This document shows, one piece after another, positions 43,575 to 53,848 of a stretch of 64,000 bases of DNA (its first letter is position 1; each line of letters begins with the position of its first letter). The notes below the pieces were generated by a model. That model made no database searches and was not told where the DNA came from. It saw only the letters and a list, made by a program, of their open reading frames with translations. This DNA comes from Symbiodinium kawagutii (taxonomy: Eukaryota > Sar > Dinophyceae > Suessiales > Symbiodiniaceae), in assembly GCA_009767595.1 (NCBI GenBank), contig VSDK01025485.1, forward strand, positions 369,756 through 433,755. Direction: 5' to 3'. Made by a program: the position numbers and the translations under genes.

Positions 43575-43667
43575 GACATCAGGCGAACAGCCAACCAACA
43601 TCTCCCACGAACCCAGCCCATCCAGTTTTAGGAAGATTTCCAGCCAGCCCCTGATTGAGTTCGCGAG
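43575..43667 (+). CDS. exon candidate, 30 codons (same gene as 43329-43513)
   Basis: The first G completes the split Trp codon, then TSGEQPTNISHEPSPSSFRK and ISSQPLIEFA follow, ending in phase 2 before GTGTCAC. Phase agreement with the previous exon is the main support. Ser/Pro-rich, probably disordered. Confidence 0.6.
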
Positions 43668-43979
43668 GTGTCACTCTTCTTGCTTATGAATGCTTCACCA
43701 GGTGAATTTTCGAGTTCAAAACTAAGTGGGATGAGCATGGGTAACCTGGGTATATTTAAACCTACTGTGATTATTCTATATCCATGTAATTTTAATTCAG
43801 TATGGAACATACAGACAACATACTTGTGAATATACACTGACACTTCCCCTTCCATGCATACGGTCCGAAGGATTTGGTGCCAATCATCATGAAATTCGGA
43901 GCCGTATCTATATATGCACATGCATACTACGTACGCATACATATGCAAGCACATGCTGCATGCATTTGCATAGACACTA

Positions 43980-44028
43980 CACACACAGAGATATACGTAT
44001 ATATATATATAGAGAGAGAGAGACCTTC
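43980..44028. repeat. short (CA), (TA) and (GA) dinucleotide tracts
   Basis: ACACACAGAGATATACGTAT followed by TATATATATA and AGAGAGAGAG. Confidence 0.9.
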
Positions 44029-44552
44029 CCTGTATGTTTTCTTGTGTGTATACACAAGTGCCCGTGAAAGTTACATGGATGCATATTGTTTGGTGATGTT
44101 TATCCTTTCCTGCTTGGAATACAGGTGACCACAGACCCAAGAATAATCAAAGAAGTTGGGTGCATCAATGCAATTGTTGACTTTTTTCTTGATCCACCAC
44201 AACCACATCCAGTCGACAACCCCAAAGATGAACATGGATGAACCATAATCAATTCATCATCCAACTGACCATCAAAATCATCGACAGGCGGTAATCCAAA
44301 AGATATATAACTGTTTTTTTTTTTGAACATTTCTTTACCTTCCGAGATTTAACAAATCATTGGTTCATCAACTCATATTTTTCGGAGGGGTATCAACCAC
44401 TATCAAGCATGACTAATCACTATAAACCATGATTAGCCACTGATTCACCACTAATCAACCACTTCTCACTCTTGGCCAACCACCAAGTAATCACCGATCA
44501 ACCACCAGTAAGCAGCATGCACCATTCATTCGTAGCCCTTACCACTGGGCAG

Positions 44553-44622
44553 TCCCAACGAGACGATGCCGCAGTTGGCACGGCAGGTGGGACTGGTGAC
44601 CTGAGCTGGCAACGAGAGTATG
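44553..44622 (+). CDS. exon candidate between C/A and T/G flanks
   Basis: After ACTGGGCAG and before GTGAGAAGG. One frame reads SQRDDAAVGTAGGTGDLSWQ then REY. A shorter version ending at 44594 (GTGACC) gives NETMPQLARQVGL. CACTAATCAACC words precede it and TTGGTGATTGG words follow. Confidence 0.45.
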
Positions 44623-44659
44623 GTGAGAAGGCAGCGGGTGCTGTAGATCCTGGGCGGTG

Positions 44660-45430
44660 TAGCTGGTGAATTGGTGATTGGTTGGTGGTTCAGTAGTGGT
44701 GATTCTTGATGATTATTGTTTTATAGTTGTTTAAAATGGTGAATGAGTGGTTTTGATCATGCTTTATACTCGTTTTGAATGGTTAATTGGTGGTTGAGTG
44801 GTGGTTAATTGGTGTTTCATTATTCCTGATGTTGAGATTTCTGGGTGAGATGGTTCAAACAGCTAAGTTGTTTAATCATTATGAAATATTATGAATGATA
44901 TGGGTCAATCACGGGCCAAAACTCCTGTATTTATCAGGGTTGATAGTACTAGTGGCTAACAACGGATCAGAATATGGGAGATCCCAATGCTAACCCGCCG
45001 TCTCCCTGTTTGATGTTGAATCATTTGCTTAGGAGAGCTAGTAAGTTACTGGTGGCAGTTCATTGATTCTCGGATGATCCGTGGATTTTGTTCCTGGACA
45101 GACACCTTTGTTTATTTTTTGTAGACAATAGTACTGAGTGAGTCACAGTGCTGAATGATGATTGATAGCCAAATTCCATGATGATTATAACAATCTTATG
45201 GTCATTGATGGTTGATACTGGTCACGGTCAATATCATCATGCTACTGATGATTTTTGATGGTCATTGATCATTTCTAACCATTGATTTTTGGTGCGGGGG
45301 CAGATCCTGGGGGGTGATGACGACGGTGATGACACTTCGAGTTGTGCTTACAGGAGTTCAATAGGCTATGACATGACATAGAATCAAACCTGCAGGTCTC
45401 TGCAGGTTGACTGGGGAGAAAGATCTTGAC
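44660..45430. other. T/G-type intron start and unique DNA; no gene
   Basis: GGTGATTGGTTGGTGG and TTAATTGGTGGTTGAGTGG words to about 44830, then mixed DNA without a supported exon. Confidence 0.45.
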
Positions 45431-45453
45431 TGGTTGGTAGTTTCAAACATGTT

Positions 45454-45746
45454 CCCTCCAAACCCCACGTTCGCCCACACCCATGACGCGGCAATGGATG
45501 ATGTTGTGCAAGGTCAAGATGGCGCGGAGAAGTTGCAAAAACACTGGCAATACGCAGTGATTTATGGTTTAGGGTTGTAGGGTTTTAGGGTTTTGGTTTT
45601 AGGGTTTTAGATTTTGGTTTTAGGGTTTTAGGGTTGAAGGTTTTGGATTTGACAACTCAGAAGCTTAAAAACAATGACCCTGGGCAGAAATTTGAGCGTT
45701 GGGAAATGTTCTCAGTCAAGCGCGGGCAAACGTGGGCTTTGCAGCG
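45454..45746. mobile_element. nested 293 bp element with 8 bp target duplication
   Basis: AACATGTT stands at 45446-45453 and again at 45747-45754. The ends are imperfect inverted repeats: CAAACCCCACGTTCGCCC at the left against the reverse complement of GGGCAAACGTGGGCTTTG at the right (16 of 18 match). The 8-base duplication is the size made by hAT-type transposases. No coding capacity, so it is a non-autonomous element. Confidence 0.85.
45563..45640. repeat. telomere-like tract (TTTAGGG / TTTTAGGG)
   Basis: Repeated TTTTAGGG and TTTTGG words (GGTTTAGGGTTGTAGGGTTT and onward) lie inside the nested element. They resemble the plant-type telomere repeat but are irregular. Confidence 0.7.
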
Positions 45747-45940
45747 AACATGTTTTATTTTCCCTAGGATTACTAAATGGTTGGTTGGTTGACTAAATAT
45801 TTTTCATGGGGGTTGAAGCCACCAACCAGTTGAATGATCAGATTGCTCGTGGTGTACATGGTGATTGCATGATGGTTCCACATTCTGCAGAGTATGGTGG
45901 CAGTAATGAGCCAACATTATTCGACTACCGATCGACCAAC

Positions 45941-46064
45941 CATGGTGGTTTCTGAAAATAGTGGTACCCCCAAATCATCCACTTATCAACCATTTACAGT
46001 GACATATATATATATAATTACCAACCATTTTGGGACCCTTTATTTTAAGACACCCCCAATATGG
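45941..46064 (+). repeat. family A element
   Basis: CATGGTGGTTTCTGAAAATA to CCCTTTATTTTAAGACACCC then CAATATGG. Confidence 0.8.
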
Positions 46065-46079
46065 TATCATGGTGAGTAG

Positions 46080-46860
46080 TGTGGGTGCCAATCCATCATA
46101 TCTCGAAGCACATGCCAGGTCTCTGACATCGTGCTGAGTGGATCCCCAGCTCAGTCAGTGCTGGTGGTGCGAGACAAGGAGGTGCAGACTGGAGATGTCC
46201 ATCCAGGGAATGGGAAGCTCCATGAACGGTACTAGAAACCATACAAGAAATATACCAAAAATATACAAAAAGTTGCAATTCACCAAATAATTCCAGTAGA
46301 CTACAACCAATCAGATAAAATCATCATCAATCATCGATCGATCGATCAATGAATCATCCTCATCATCCTCACCGTCCTCATCATCCATGTGCATCAACCA
46401 CCGTTGTGGGGTTAGCCATGGTTTCTGGAAACTCAGCAGCATGGTGACCGCTGAGTCCCATGGTGCAGGTGGAGTCCCGAAGTCTCGCTGGAAAGATCGA
46501 ATGGCAGGGCCCTCAGAAGCCCTGCCCTGGATCGGTGATCGCAACAGCTAAGGCTTTTGAAGCAGCTTTCATTTCAAAGCAACCAATTGAAATACCAGGG
46601 GAAAAGGGTTTGCTAAAAATTGTTAATACCAGGGGAAAATAAGATATTTGAAGCTTTTGAACAGGGTAAACAGCTAATGTTTTGAACATATTTCATCCAT
46701 TTGTTGAAAAATTAAGAACCAACCAACCATTTCCCAGAAATACGTCACGTGAAAATCTACGTTGGAAGCCGCCTAGTTCTTGGTGGTCACAGCCGGTTTC
46801 CAACGTCGATTTTCCCATCAACCCGGGGAGCATGAATCGAAGAAATGGTAGTGGTGAGTC
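46080..46860. other. no firm gene
   Basis: Short open frames on both strands without clear splice context. A family C copy follows at about 46861-46963 (CTGGCTGGTGGCTTTATACA to GGTTCAACCACCAACCAG). Confidence 0.35.
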
Positions 46861-47046
46861 ACTGGCTGGTGGCTTTATACATTTTATAGTTTCCTGGTAT
46901 TAACAAATGTTCGGTCGGTTGACTCATCACATCTTTCATGCAAGTGGTTCAACCACCAACCAGTGATGATCATTACTAGCCACTATGGCCATATATAACC
47001 ATATATAATCATATTAAATATCATCCAATCATATCCAACTTCATAG

Positions 47047-47209
47047 CCTCGTTTGCTTTCCTGTATCCCTGGGTTCGCCTCCTGGTGTTGCTGGACCTCC
47101 TAGCTGCCCGTCCGGACAGGCAGCTGAGTAGCAAAGATTTGTCTACGGATGTGCCTCGGTGTGTGGACTCAAAGAGTGATGTTGATCACAAGTGTCAACC
47201 ATTACAAGG
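47047..47209 (+). CDS. exon candidate, 53 codons, with a membrane-helix-like segment
   Basis: After CAACTTCATAG the frame reads SFAFLYPWVRLLVLLDLLAA, RPDRQLSSKDLSTDVPRCVD and SKSDVDHKCQPLQ. It ends in GG before GTTTCTCAAGCC, the left end of a family A copy. The first 20 residues could span a membrane. Good coding composition; family unknown. Confidence 0.6.
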
Positions 47210-47221
47210 GTTTCTCAAGCC

Positions 47222-47341
47222 ATATGGCTATGGGTCAATATTAACCAACCAATAATGGGGGATAATGACCAACAAAACTATAGGGAAAACAATGGTAAAT
47301 GATAGGGGAACCAGGGGTACGGGGTTTTGACCCACAGCCAT
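47222..47341 (+). repeat. family B element nested in a family A copy
   Basis: GTTTCTCAAGCCAT (A left end) is broken by ATATGGCTATGGGTCAATAT ... TTGACCCACAGCCAT, after which AGGGGACC continues the A sequence. Confidence 0.85.
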
Positions 47342-47411
47342 AGGGGACCATAATGGTTAATCAAAGAGGATGATCACCACCAATAATGGTCAAACATGGT
47401 TAAACAACTAC

Positions 47412-47520
47412 TACATGGTGGTTTCTTGAAATAGAGGGCCTAAAAAATGGATGGTATATCACTGTAATTGGTTTCTATTGGATGATATGGGGGGTCCCCT
47501 ATTTTGAGAAACACCCCTAT
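47412..47520 (+). repeat. family A element
   Basis: ACATGGTGGTTTCTTGAAAT to GGTCCCCTATTTTGAGAAAC then ACCCCTAT. Confidence 0.85.
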
Positions 47521-48063
47521 GAAGCATTACTTCTAAGCAGCGTCACTTGATGGATCTTGATCGTGATTGCCGATTATTAGCCATTGTTCTCAATTATTAG
47601 CCATCATTGCGCACTACCAACTATTGATTAAGCATTACTTGAAACCCTTGTTAACCAGTAGTATCCATTGCAAACCACTATCAACCATTTGTTGATCAAG
47701 GTTTGTATCCACTACCCATGGTTGCAAGCATGGTTGGCCATGCTTCAACATCATCATAGCCGTTGAAGATCAAGAAGCTCCGAAGATTGTGGCCCTGTGG
47801 CTGGGATTATGATTTGGGATTTGCGCGTGAGTTGGATGGTGGCAAAGGAAGAGCTTAGGGTGCAACTTGAAGAAATTGGGTTGCCCAATAAATATCCAAA
47901 AATGATTGTTTGCTATTGCTTGGGGCGATGAACTGACTCAGATGTAACCTTCATCAGCACTAACGATTTATTGATACCAGATGCTTTATATACTGGTTGA
48001 GAAAGTTTGATTAATCTGAGGAGCCGCTCATGTAGGATATGTTAATCAAACAGCTAAAAATCT

Positions 48064-48501
48064 TCATGCTGTATCCGGGGATCGGGGGTGGTCATTGAAG
48101 AATTGACGGTGAATCCATGGTTGCTTTAGTGGTGAATCATTCAAGGTCCATAGGTTGTCGACAACACCGGTACAGCCCCACCTCTTGTGAAGTGACTGGA
48201 CCACATGGATCGGCTCTGCCATGGCTAGCAGGACCTCGGGTTGCGCCAACAGTCCGGGAGTTCCGTCCAGGAGTTCATCCACCGCAGCTGAAGCAGGTGA
48301 AGTCGCACCAAGTTCGCACACGTCGACACAGATGTCACGTCCGGTTCCACGGGAACTGCTTGGAGCGGCGTGGTCGTTCCCAGTCGCGTCCACCGGGACG
48401 ACTGCAAAGGTCGACCTGTCGAGACAGCGCAGGTGGCGGTACGTGATCATCGGGAAGGCGAAGCGCTGCCATGATTGGCAGACTGCTTCCAGTTTGTCCA
48501 T
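48064..48501 (-). CDS. hypothetical ORF, strand uncertain
   Basis: A 145-codon minus-strand frame of good composition (MDKLEAVCQSWQRFAFPMIT, LLAMAEPIHVVQSLHKRWGC). A plus-strand frame is also open over 48221-48505 and would be consistent with the direction of the other exons (acceptor GCTAGCAG, donor GTGAAG). GC-rich, clearly different from the surrounding DNA, so some coding role is likely. Protein unrecognised. Confidence 0.35.
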   Translation of the reverse strand: MDKLEAVCQSWQRFAFPMITYRHLRCLDRSTFAVVPVDATGNDHAAPSSSRGTGRDICVDVCELGATSPASAAVDELLDGTPGLLAQPEVLLAMAEPIHVVQSLHKRWGCTGVVDNLWTLNDSPLKQPWIHRQFFNDHPRSPDTA

Positions 48502-48542
48502 GTGACTTTTTGGGAACGGGATCCGTTTGGGATGTTTCGAAT

Positions 48543-48592
48543 GTTTAGGTAGTTGATGTTTAGGTAGTTGTTCTAATCATCAACTACCTAAC
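48543..48592. other. short inverted repeat (possible hairpin)
   Basis: TAGGTAGTTGATG and its reverse complement CATCAACTACCTA stand about 20 bases apart. A second direct copy of TTTAGGTAGTTG lies in the loop. Confidence 0.6.
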
Positions 48593-49081
48593 GATTGAAT
48601 TACATAGAATTACATTTGTTCACCACTAGTAGCTTGCTAGATAGGTATAGTTGGCGATTACCTATCAGCTAGATCATGTCAGTTTGTTCACCGTTACATT
48701 TGCCAGTAGGTTGGTTACTGGTCGCGGACCAATCATCACTAGGTGACGTTGGGGAATATCCGTGCGTAATGACCATTGACAGGTGATTATAGTCTTAGTG
48801 GTTAATACTGTAGTGGATAATCACCAAGAATAATTCAATATCATAGTTCATGATTAAACAGCTACTAGTTGGTCCTAGTTGTTATCCTCTAACAGTATCC
48901 GTGGTTGTTTGGTTGGTCATTTGATTGACATCCCAATTTTTGGGATGGTTGGTTCGATGGCTAGTTGACTGATATGTTTCCGAGGGGTTGAAACAGCAAG
49001 CCAGTCTAGTAATATCAATGATTATTATGTTTACCATGATTGATATTTTTTCAGAAAGGTTCAAACGCAAACCAGCCTAGT

Positions 49082-49144
49082 GATATGGTGGTTTCTAGTA
49101 ATAAACCATTTTTTGGGGTCCCCTATTTTGAGAAACACCCATAT
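49082..49144 (+). repeat. family A element, internally deleted
   Basis: ATATGGTGGTTTCT is followed almost at once by the right half ACCATTTTTTGGGGTCCCCT and ATTTTGAGAAACACCC. Confidence 0.8.
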
Positions 49145-49742
49145 CAATGCTTGTGTTCATCATGATTGCCCATCATTCACTGCGCTTCGCCGTTCTTACA
49201 CGCCGATTGTAGCCCGTGAGTTTGATCGTCAGCCGGCGTTTGACGCAGGACTCGTGTTGTCAATCGGGGTCCATCAGAGTTACGAAAAATCTGATTTTTT
49301 CTTAGTAGGAAGTGTGTAAAATCTTATTTTGCTTATTAGGATGCATATATATATATGTAATGCATATACAGTGTGTATATATATAGAGATATATATTTTT
49401 TATAGAGACACTTAAGAACTAAGTACCCCCAGTACCTCCAAAAAGGGTTCGATGTTCCAATAGAATGATATCCCCTAACTATCAACATCTTTCTGTTCAT
49501 TTTTTTTCTAGGGATTGATTGGCCCCGCGTTAAGATTCTGATGACACCGTGAGCTCGTCGCCCATTAGTAGTTCCAGGTTTTTGGTCAAGGGCAGCACAG
49601 CCAAAATCCTGAGGACCAATGGATATGTCCAAGGAAATGTCGTACCCTTACAGCTGGTTCGTTTCCCAAATGATATGAACAGCTGGCCAAGTCAATGGAT
49701 ATGAGTCAATGGTGTCCAGCTGTTTCCAATGTGTTTCCCTAG

Positions 49743-49927
49743 TAATGGATATGAACCGCTGGATGGTTGGTACCACCATTTATGGAACCTCCGGACCTAT
49801 CAGCTGAGTTTAGATACCACTGATTTCCCACGCTTATGCCAGTGGCATCCCCACCTATCGGATGGTCCAACTTGCATCCCTACCGGAGTTATATCCTTAT
49901 TAAGTGATTATATCCTTGTACTGATTG
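49743..49927 (+). CDS. exon candidate, 61 codons, ending in a family C element
   Basis: After GTTTCCCTAG the frame reads NGYEPLDGWYHHLWNLRTYQ, LSLDTTDFPRLCQWHPHLSD and GPTCIPTGVISLLSDYILVL. It ends before GTGCTCTC, inside the left terminus of a C element (CTGATTGGTGC). If the C element is removed as an intron (to the AG at 50028-50029), the protein ends shortly after with DKYHD and a TAA. One of the strongest coding segments. Family unknown. Confidence 0.65.
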
Positions 49928-50029
49928 GTGCTCTCAAACATTTTTTCATATTCCCCAATGTGTTGCCACATGGCGGGTTGGTCGACTTGTGCGTATTTTT
50001 TATGATGGGGTGGTTCAACCACCAACCAG
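49921..50029 (+). repeat. family C element as a predicted last intron
   Basis: CTGATTGGTGCTCTCAAACA to GGTTCAACCACCAACCAG. Confidence 0.85.
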
Positions 50030-50044
50030 ATAAGTATCATGATT
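50030..50044 (+). CDS. possible last exon (four codons and stop)
   Basis: Joining the G left by the previous exon, ATAAGTATCATGATTAA gives D-K-Y-H-D and a stop. Confidence 0.3.
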
Positions 50045-50251
50045 AATCATGACCTCTCATTCAGCACTACTTGACCTTTGTTAATTAACATCTATCGACC
50101 ATTGGTAACTGTTACTAACCACTATTGAAGCAGTATTAACCACCAAGTAACCACTAATTACCCACTAACCATTGTAAACCAGTATGAACCACTAATGAAC
50201 CACTAATGAACCACTAATGAACCACTATTATAGCTATTTATATCCTTACAG

Positions 50252-50359
50252 CTACTGCCTAACCGCTGGCGTGATCACCGCTGGCATCGCTCGTGGGCGC
50301 TTTCCTCGCCCCGTAAAGCCTCTAGGCTCGTTACGTGGCCGCCGCCGCATCGGACAGCG
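50252..50359 (+). CDS. exon candidate between C/A and T/G flanks
   Basis: Three exact 11-base units ACCACTAATGA stand at about 50196-50228; then ATATCCTTACAG and a GC-rich island to GTGTGG. One frame reads YCLTAGVITAGIARGRFPRP then VKPLGSLRG; another is open too. TGGTGATTATTATTTTGGTG words follow. Confidence 0.5.
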
Positions 50360-50808
50360 GTGTGGCATGGCTGCAAGAGGATTGAGTTGAGATTAAGTGA
50401 TTGATATTTGGTGATTATTATTTTGGTGATCTATAGGATATCCAATGCTAGTGATTATTACTATTATTATTATTATTGAATTTATATTTGATCAATTGGT
50501 AATGAATACTAATCAAAATGAAGTGATTGATTGGTGATTAAGTGATTGATAGTTGGATTATTACTAATATTAGGAGGGTTATTAATTATAGAATATAGGA
50601 GGGTTACTATTACTAATATTTGGTGATTTATATACGATATCCAATGCTATTATTACTCATAGTAGGAGGGGGGGTTATTAAAGATCCAATGAGATATTAT
50701 GTTGAGGGGGGGTTGTATTAATTATCCAATATTAGGTGATTGATATTAGGTGATTGCTGGAGTTGCCATATATGATCCATACTAGTTGTTTAAACAACTT
50801 CTATAACA

Positions 50809-50917
50809 TTGGTGGTTTCTTGAAATAGGGAACCTCAAAAATGGTTGCTTCTTCGCTATAAGTGGTTCGTATAAAGGATGATTTTGGGGTACCCCTATTT
50901 TGAGACACACCCATATG
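50809..50917 (+). repeat. family A element
   Basis: ATTGGTGGTTTCTTGAAATA to GGGTACCCCTATTTTGAGAC then ACACCCATATGG. A further decayed copy lies at about 51157-51236. Confidence 0.85.
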
Positions 50918-51430
50918 GTGATAGATATTAGATGATCAATTTGGTGATTAATCCAGAGTAATCACCCAATATTTTTGCTGCAACTGGTGATTAGTCTTAG
51001 GTGTTAGTTTGGTCATTGAGATGGTGATTAATATGGTGATTGATATTGGATTGATATCGCATTGATAGGGGTTCCATCAATATTGGACCCATTAGATTGC
51101 CACTTAACACAATGGTTAATCTTGGTGACTACCACTTACCAACTGGATAAATTGTTACGGGGTGTTCCAGGGAACCCAAGTACTATAGGCGATTTTGGAT
51201 GATTTCGGGTGGTCCCCTATTTTGAAAAACACCCATGTTGGTGATTATCACCATATCGTAACCAATGGGCTGAAGCCGTATTAATGGTAAAAGTCATGAT
51301 TTTTGTTGCCATTCTGCAACTTGATTGGCCCTAATGCTCAGGAATGCTAATGGCCATAGGTATCAATAACCAACCATAATTGTGAGGGAGATACCAACAA
51401 TATTGGGATCAATGTTTTTTGCCATGTGAG

Positions 51431-51537
51431 GTCACATGCCCAAAATTGGTGCTGGGGGATGCCGATTGGATGCGGCGCCCAAGTCAATGGTTTGACGCTC
51501 AGCGGAGAGCGCTAAGGTCCAGAAGTAACGGGCCTGG
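51431..51537 (+). CDS. exon candidate, 35 codons
   Basis: After TTGCCATGTGAG the frame reads VTCPKLVLGDADWMRRPSQW then FDAQRRALRSRSNGP and ends before a GTGTGTGT run. Good composition; unrecognised. Confidence 0.5.
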
Positions 51538-51684
51538 GTGTGTGTGTGTGTGGGTGGGTGTCAAAGATGATTTCATAGCCTGTGACACTGGAAGATATTC
51601 CTGAATGAATGAAGTGAAGGCAAAATATACAGGAGCAAGAGGCGTAGGCAAAAAGACTTAGATGCCTTCTGAACCATATAGTAG

Positions 51685-51784
51685 CTGGTTGGTGGTTTCA
51701 AACATTTTTTATTTTCACTAGTAGTTACTAACAATTGGTTGGTGGACTAATATTTTTCATCGGGGTGGCTCAACCACCAACCAG
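51685..51784 (+). mobile_element. family C element with a perfect 9 bp target duplication
   Basis: The element is exactly 100 bases, from CTGGTTGGTGG to CCACCAACCAG, with perfect 11-base inverted termini. ATATAGTAG stands directly on both sides (51676-51684 and 51785-51793). This defines the element ends and shows it moves by a cut-and-paste type mechanism making 9-base duplications. Confidence 0.93.
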
Positions 51785-51785
51785 A

Positions 51786-52010
51786 TATAGTAGGCAGTGT
51801 CCCAGGCTGTCTTCACTCGTTCTCACTCTCGCATTTCCATTAAGGAACTCCCGGGGACCTTCCCGGGCAGCAGCGGCTTCCCGAGGTCTGTTTGCTGGCC
51901 ACAAGCAAGGCCAGGAAGGGGCAGCAACCTTCACCAGCTACCACTGGACAGTCTTCCCTGGTGACAGTTTCTGCGACATGTTTGGGATCTCCAACCCTTC
52001 GATTCCTTAA
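51786..52010 (+). CDS. exon candidate behind a family C element
   Basis: The frame reads YSRQCPRLSSLVLTLAFPLR, NSRGPSRAAAASRGLFAGHK and QGQEGAATFTSYHWTVFPG up to a TAA at 52008. A donor GTGACAG at 51960 is possible. GC-rich start, Ala/Arg/Ser composition. Confidence 0.4.
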   Translation, partial: YSRQCPRLSSLVLTLAFPLRNSRGPSRAAAASRGLFAGHKQGQEGAATFTSYHWTVFPGDSFCDMFGISNPSIP

Positions 52011-52085
52011 ATATCTATAGAATGGTAGAAATCCGCGGGAAAAAAGATAGAAAAAATATTCGATAAGCATTGTAGATTATTGAGA

Positions 52086-52496
52086 ATGGCTCACGGTTCA
52101 GACAACCAGGAAAAAATCATGATTCACATGGATGAACAACATGGGCAGCGTCTAGGGGGTATGACTAGCCCCGTATGGCTGTTGGGTATGGCATGGGCCC
52201 ACCCAGAGATGTTCCGTGTCCCATCACACGGTGCGAGTGCGAAGCTTATCGAAGTTCTCCACGGAGAAACCAGGTCTACCGAACTCAGAACGTTGAACCC
52301 CTTTGACCAGCACGAGTTTGGAGTCATCAGCGCTTCCCCAGGTTGGCTTCACCATGGCAATCCACGTTTCTATCCCACCATTCACAAGCTAAGACCCGTG
52401 CGTTTGGAAGGCCGGTGCCGTGGTGCAGAAAACCGACTTCAGCGGAAAGGTTCTGGAGAAGGTGACGTTCCGCGGTCTGCGGTGGCAGATGAGTAG
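52086..52496 (+). CDS. hypothetical ORF, 136 codons
   Basis: From the ATG at 52086 the frame reads MAHGSDNQEKIMIHMDEQHG, MTSPVWLLGMAWAHPEMFRV and TLNPFDQHEFGVISASPGWL to a TAG. A donor GTAGGT at 52493 would allow splicing just before the stop. The longest uninterrupted coding-like frame in the host part after the copia element. No domain is recognised. Confidence 0.5.
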   Translation: MAHGSDNQEKIMIHMDEQHGQRLGGMTSPVWLLGMAWAHPEMFRVPSHGASAKLIEVLHGETRSTELRTLNPFDQHEFGVISASPGWLHHGNPRFYPTIHKLRPVRLEGRCRGAENRLQRKGSGEGDVPRSAVADE

Positions 52497-52643
52497 GTCC
52501 TAGTGTCATGTAAGCAGCTGGTGGTTGACCTAGCAATTTACTGCCAAAATGCGACCGAACCTGTTGATGACCAGCTAGTTTACTATTTCGAGGTATTTAC
52601 TAAAACTAATTAACTGTGAATTACAAAATTGATTCATTACCAG

Positions 52644-52750
52644 TATGGTGGTTTCTCAAAATATGGGTACCTCTAAATCATCCTATATCCATCATTTATA
52701 GTAATGAACCAGCCATTTTTGGGGCCCCCTATTTTGAGAAACAGCCATAT
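52644..52750 (+). repeat. family A element
   Basis: TATGGTGGTTTCTCAAAATA to GCCCCCTATTTTGAGAAACA then GCCATAT. A nearly complete example with TATGG...CCATA ends. Confidence 0.92.
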
Positions 52751-52859
52751 AAACTAATCAATTGTGGACAAATATTGACATTTGGTATATCGCAAACATT
52801 CGCACAGCCTCCCAGGTTTAGCCGTGGAACCTGCGCCGCCCAATAAATGTCATGTCGTT

Positions 52860-53140
52860 GTTGAAGAAATGATCATTAGCATTTGCCGTTATATTAGTCA
52901 TTATAAACCATGATGAATCATTATCAATCATGATTTATCATTATTCATTATTGATCACTATTAATCATTGTTAATCATTATCAACTATTATAAACTAAAA
53001 ATAATTAGTCATTATGCGTTATGAATCACTATTTGTCACCAATCAACCATGATGAATCATTATTAATCATTAATTATTCATCATTATTCTTTATTTATCA
53101 CTATTAATCAGTATCATTAATCATTATAACAAGAGGTTTT
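52860..53140. repeat. low-complexity DNA (ATTAATCATTATCAATCATG words)
   Basis: Loose repeats of 9-11 bases; no gene. A family C copy follows at about 53343-53452. Confidence 0.6.
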
Positions 53141-53709
53141 TCCTCTGGCGGTTTCCAACATCCGGCCCTCAAGCATCGAATGGTTTTTGTGTCAGAGGTC
53201 AACCAAGCACACGACCATGACCTGGCTATGCCACACTGATGGATCTTGCCCGTGGATACCGTTTATATGCTTGATGTATCAAGGTAATAGCTACTGCTGG
53301 TGAATAAGTGGCGATAATCACCAACAGTAGTGGTGAACCAACTACTAGTTGGTGGTTTTAAAGGTTTCATTTTTCTATTTGCCCCAATGACTTTGGCATG
53401 GGTAGTTGGTTGACAGATACCTTTTTCAGAGGGTGGTTCAACCACTAACCAGATCTGCAGGTGAAGATGTTGTGACTCCAGCTCTTGCCTCAAGTTAGAA
53501 CACTTTGTGCATCTTTGTGCTGGTTGTCAACCAACCGTTCCTCACCATTTGTTCATAACCATGGCTCACTAACCATGGGTTCCCAACCATCGGTTAGTAA
53601 CCTTTGGTTCATAACCCTTGGCTAGTGACCGGTGGGTATCGACCTTTGGCCATCGCAGTTGACCAGTTGCTTGCAACTGACTGTTGCTATTGTTGCTGCC
53701 ATGGTGCAG

Positions 53710-53848
53710 GTGGATGCTGGCTTCAAGGTCCCTCGCAGAGCCAAAGATGCCATGGTGGTAGATGTCCCTTGGCGAGAGCTGGGCTGTTTGCTGCTGTGTC
53801 AGTATGGCCCTACCCTTGCAGTTGCCTATATGCGTTTGTGCCAAAATG
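53710..53848 (+). CDS. exon candidate, 46 codons
   Basis: After GCCATGGTGCAG the frame reads VDAGFKVPRRAKDAMVVDVP, WRELGCLLLCQYGPTLAVAY and MRLCQN and ends before GTGTAG. Convincing composition. Unrecognised. Confidence 0.55.

Larger units (their letters stand above)
45430..45828 (+). repeat. family C element split by a nested insertion
   Basis: Left part CTGGTTGGTAGTTTCAAACA, right part TTATTTTCCCTAGGATTAC to AGCCACCAACCAG. Removing the 293-base insert and one AACATGTT restores a normal C copy. Confidence 0.88.

Noticed and set aside
45563-45640. A true telomere or chromosome end
   Set aside because: The tract is short, irregular and enclosed in a mobile element with ordinary sequence on both sides.
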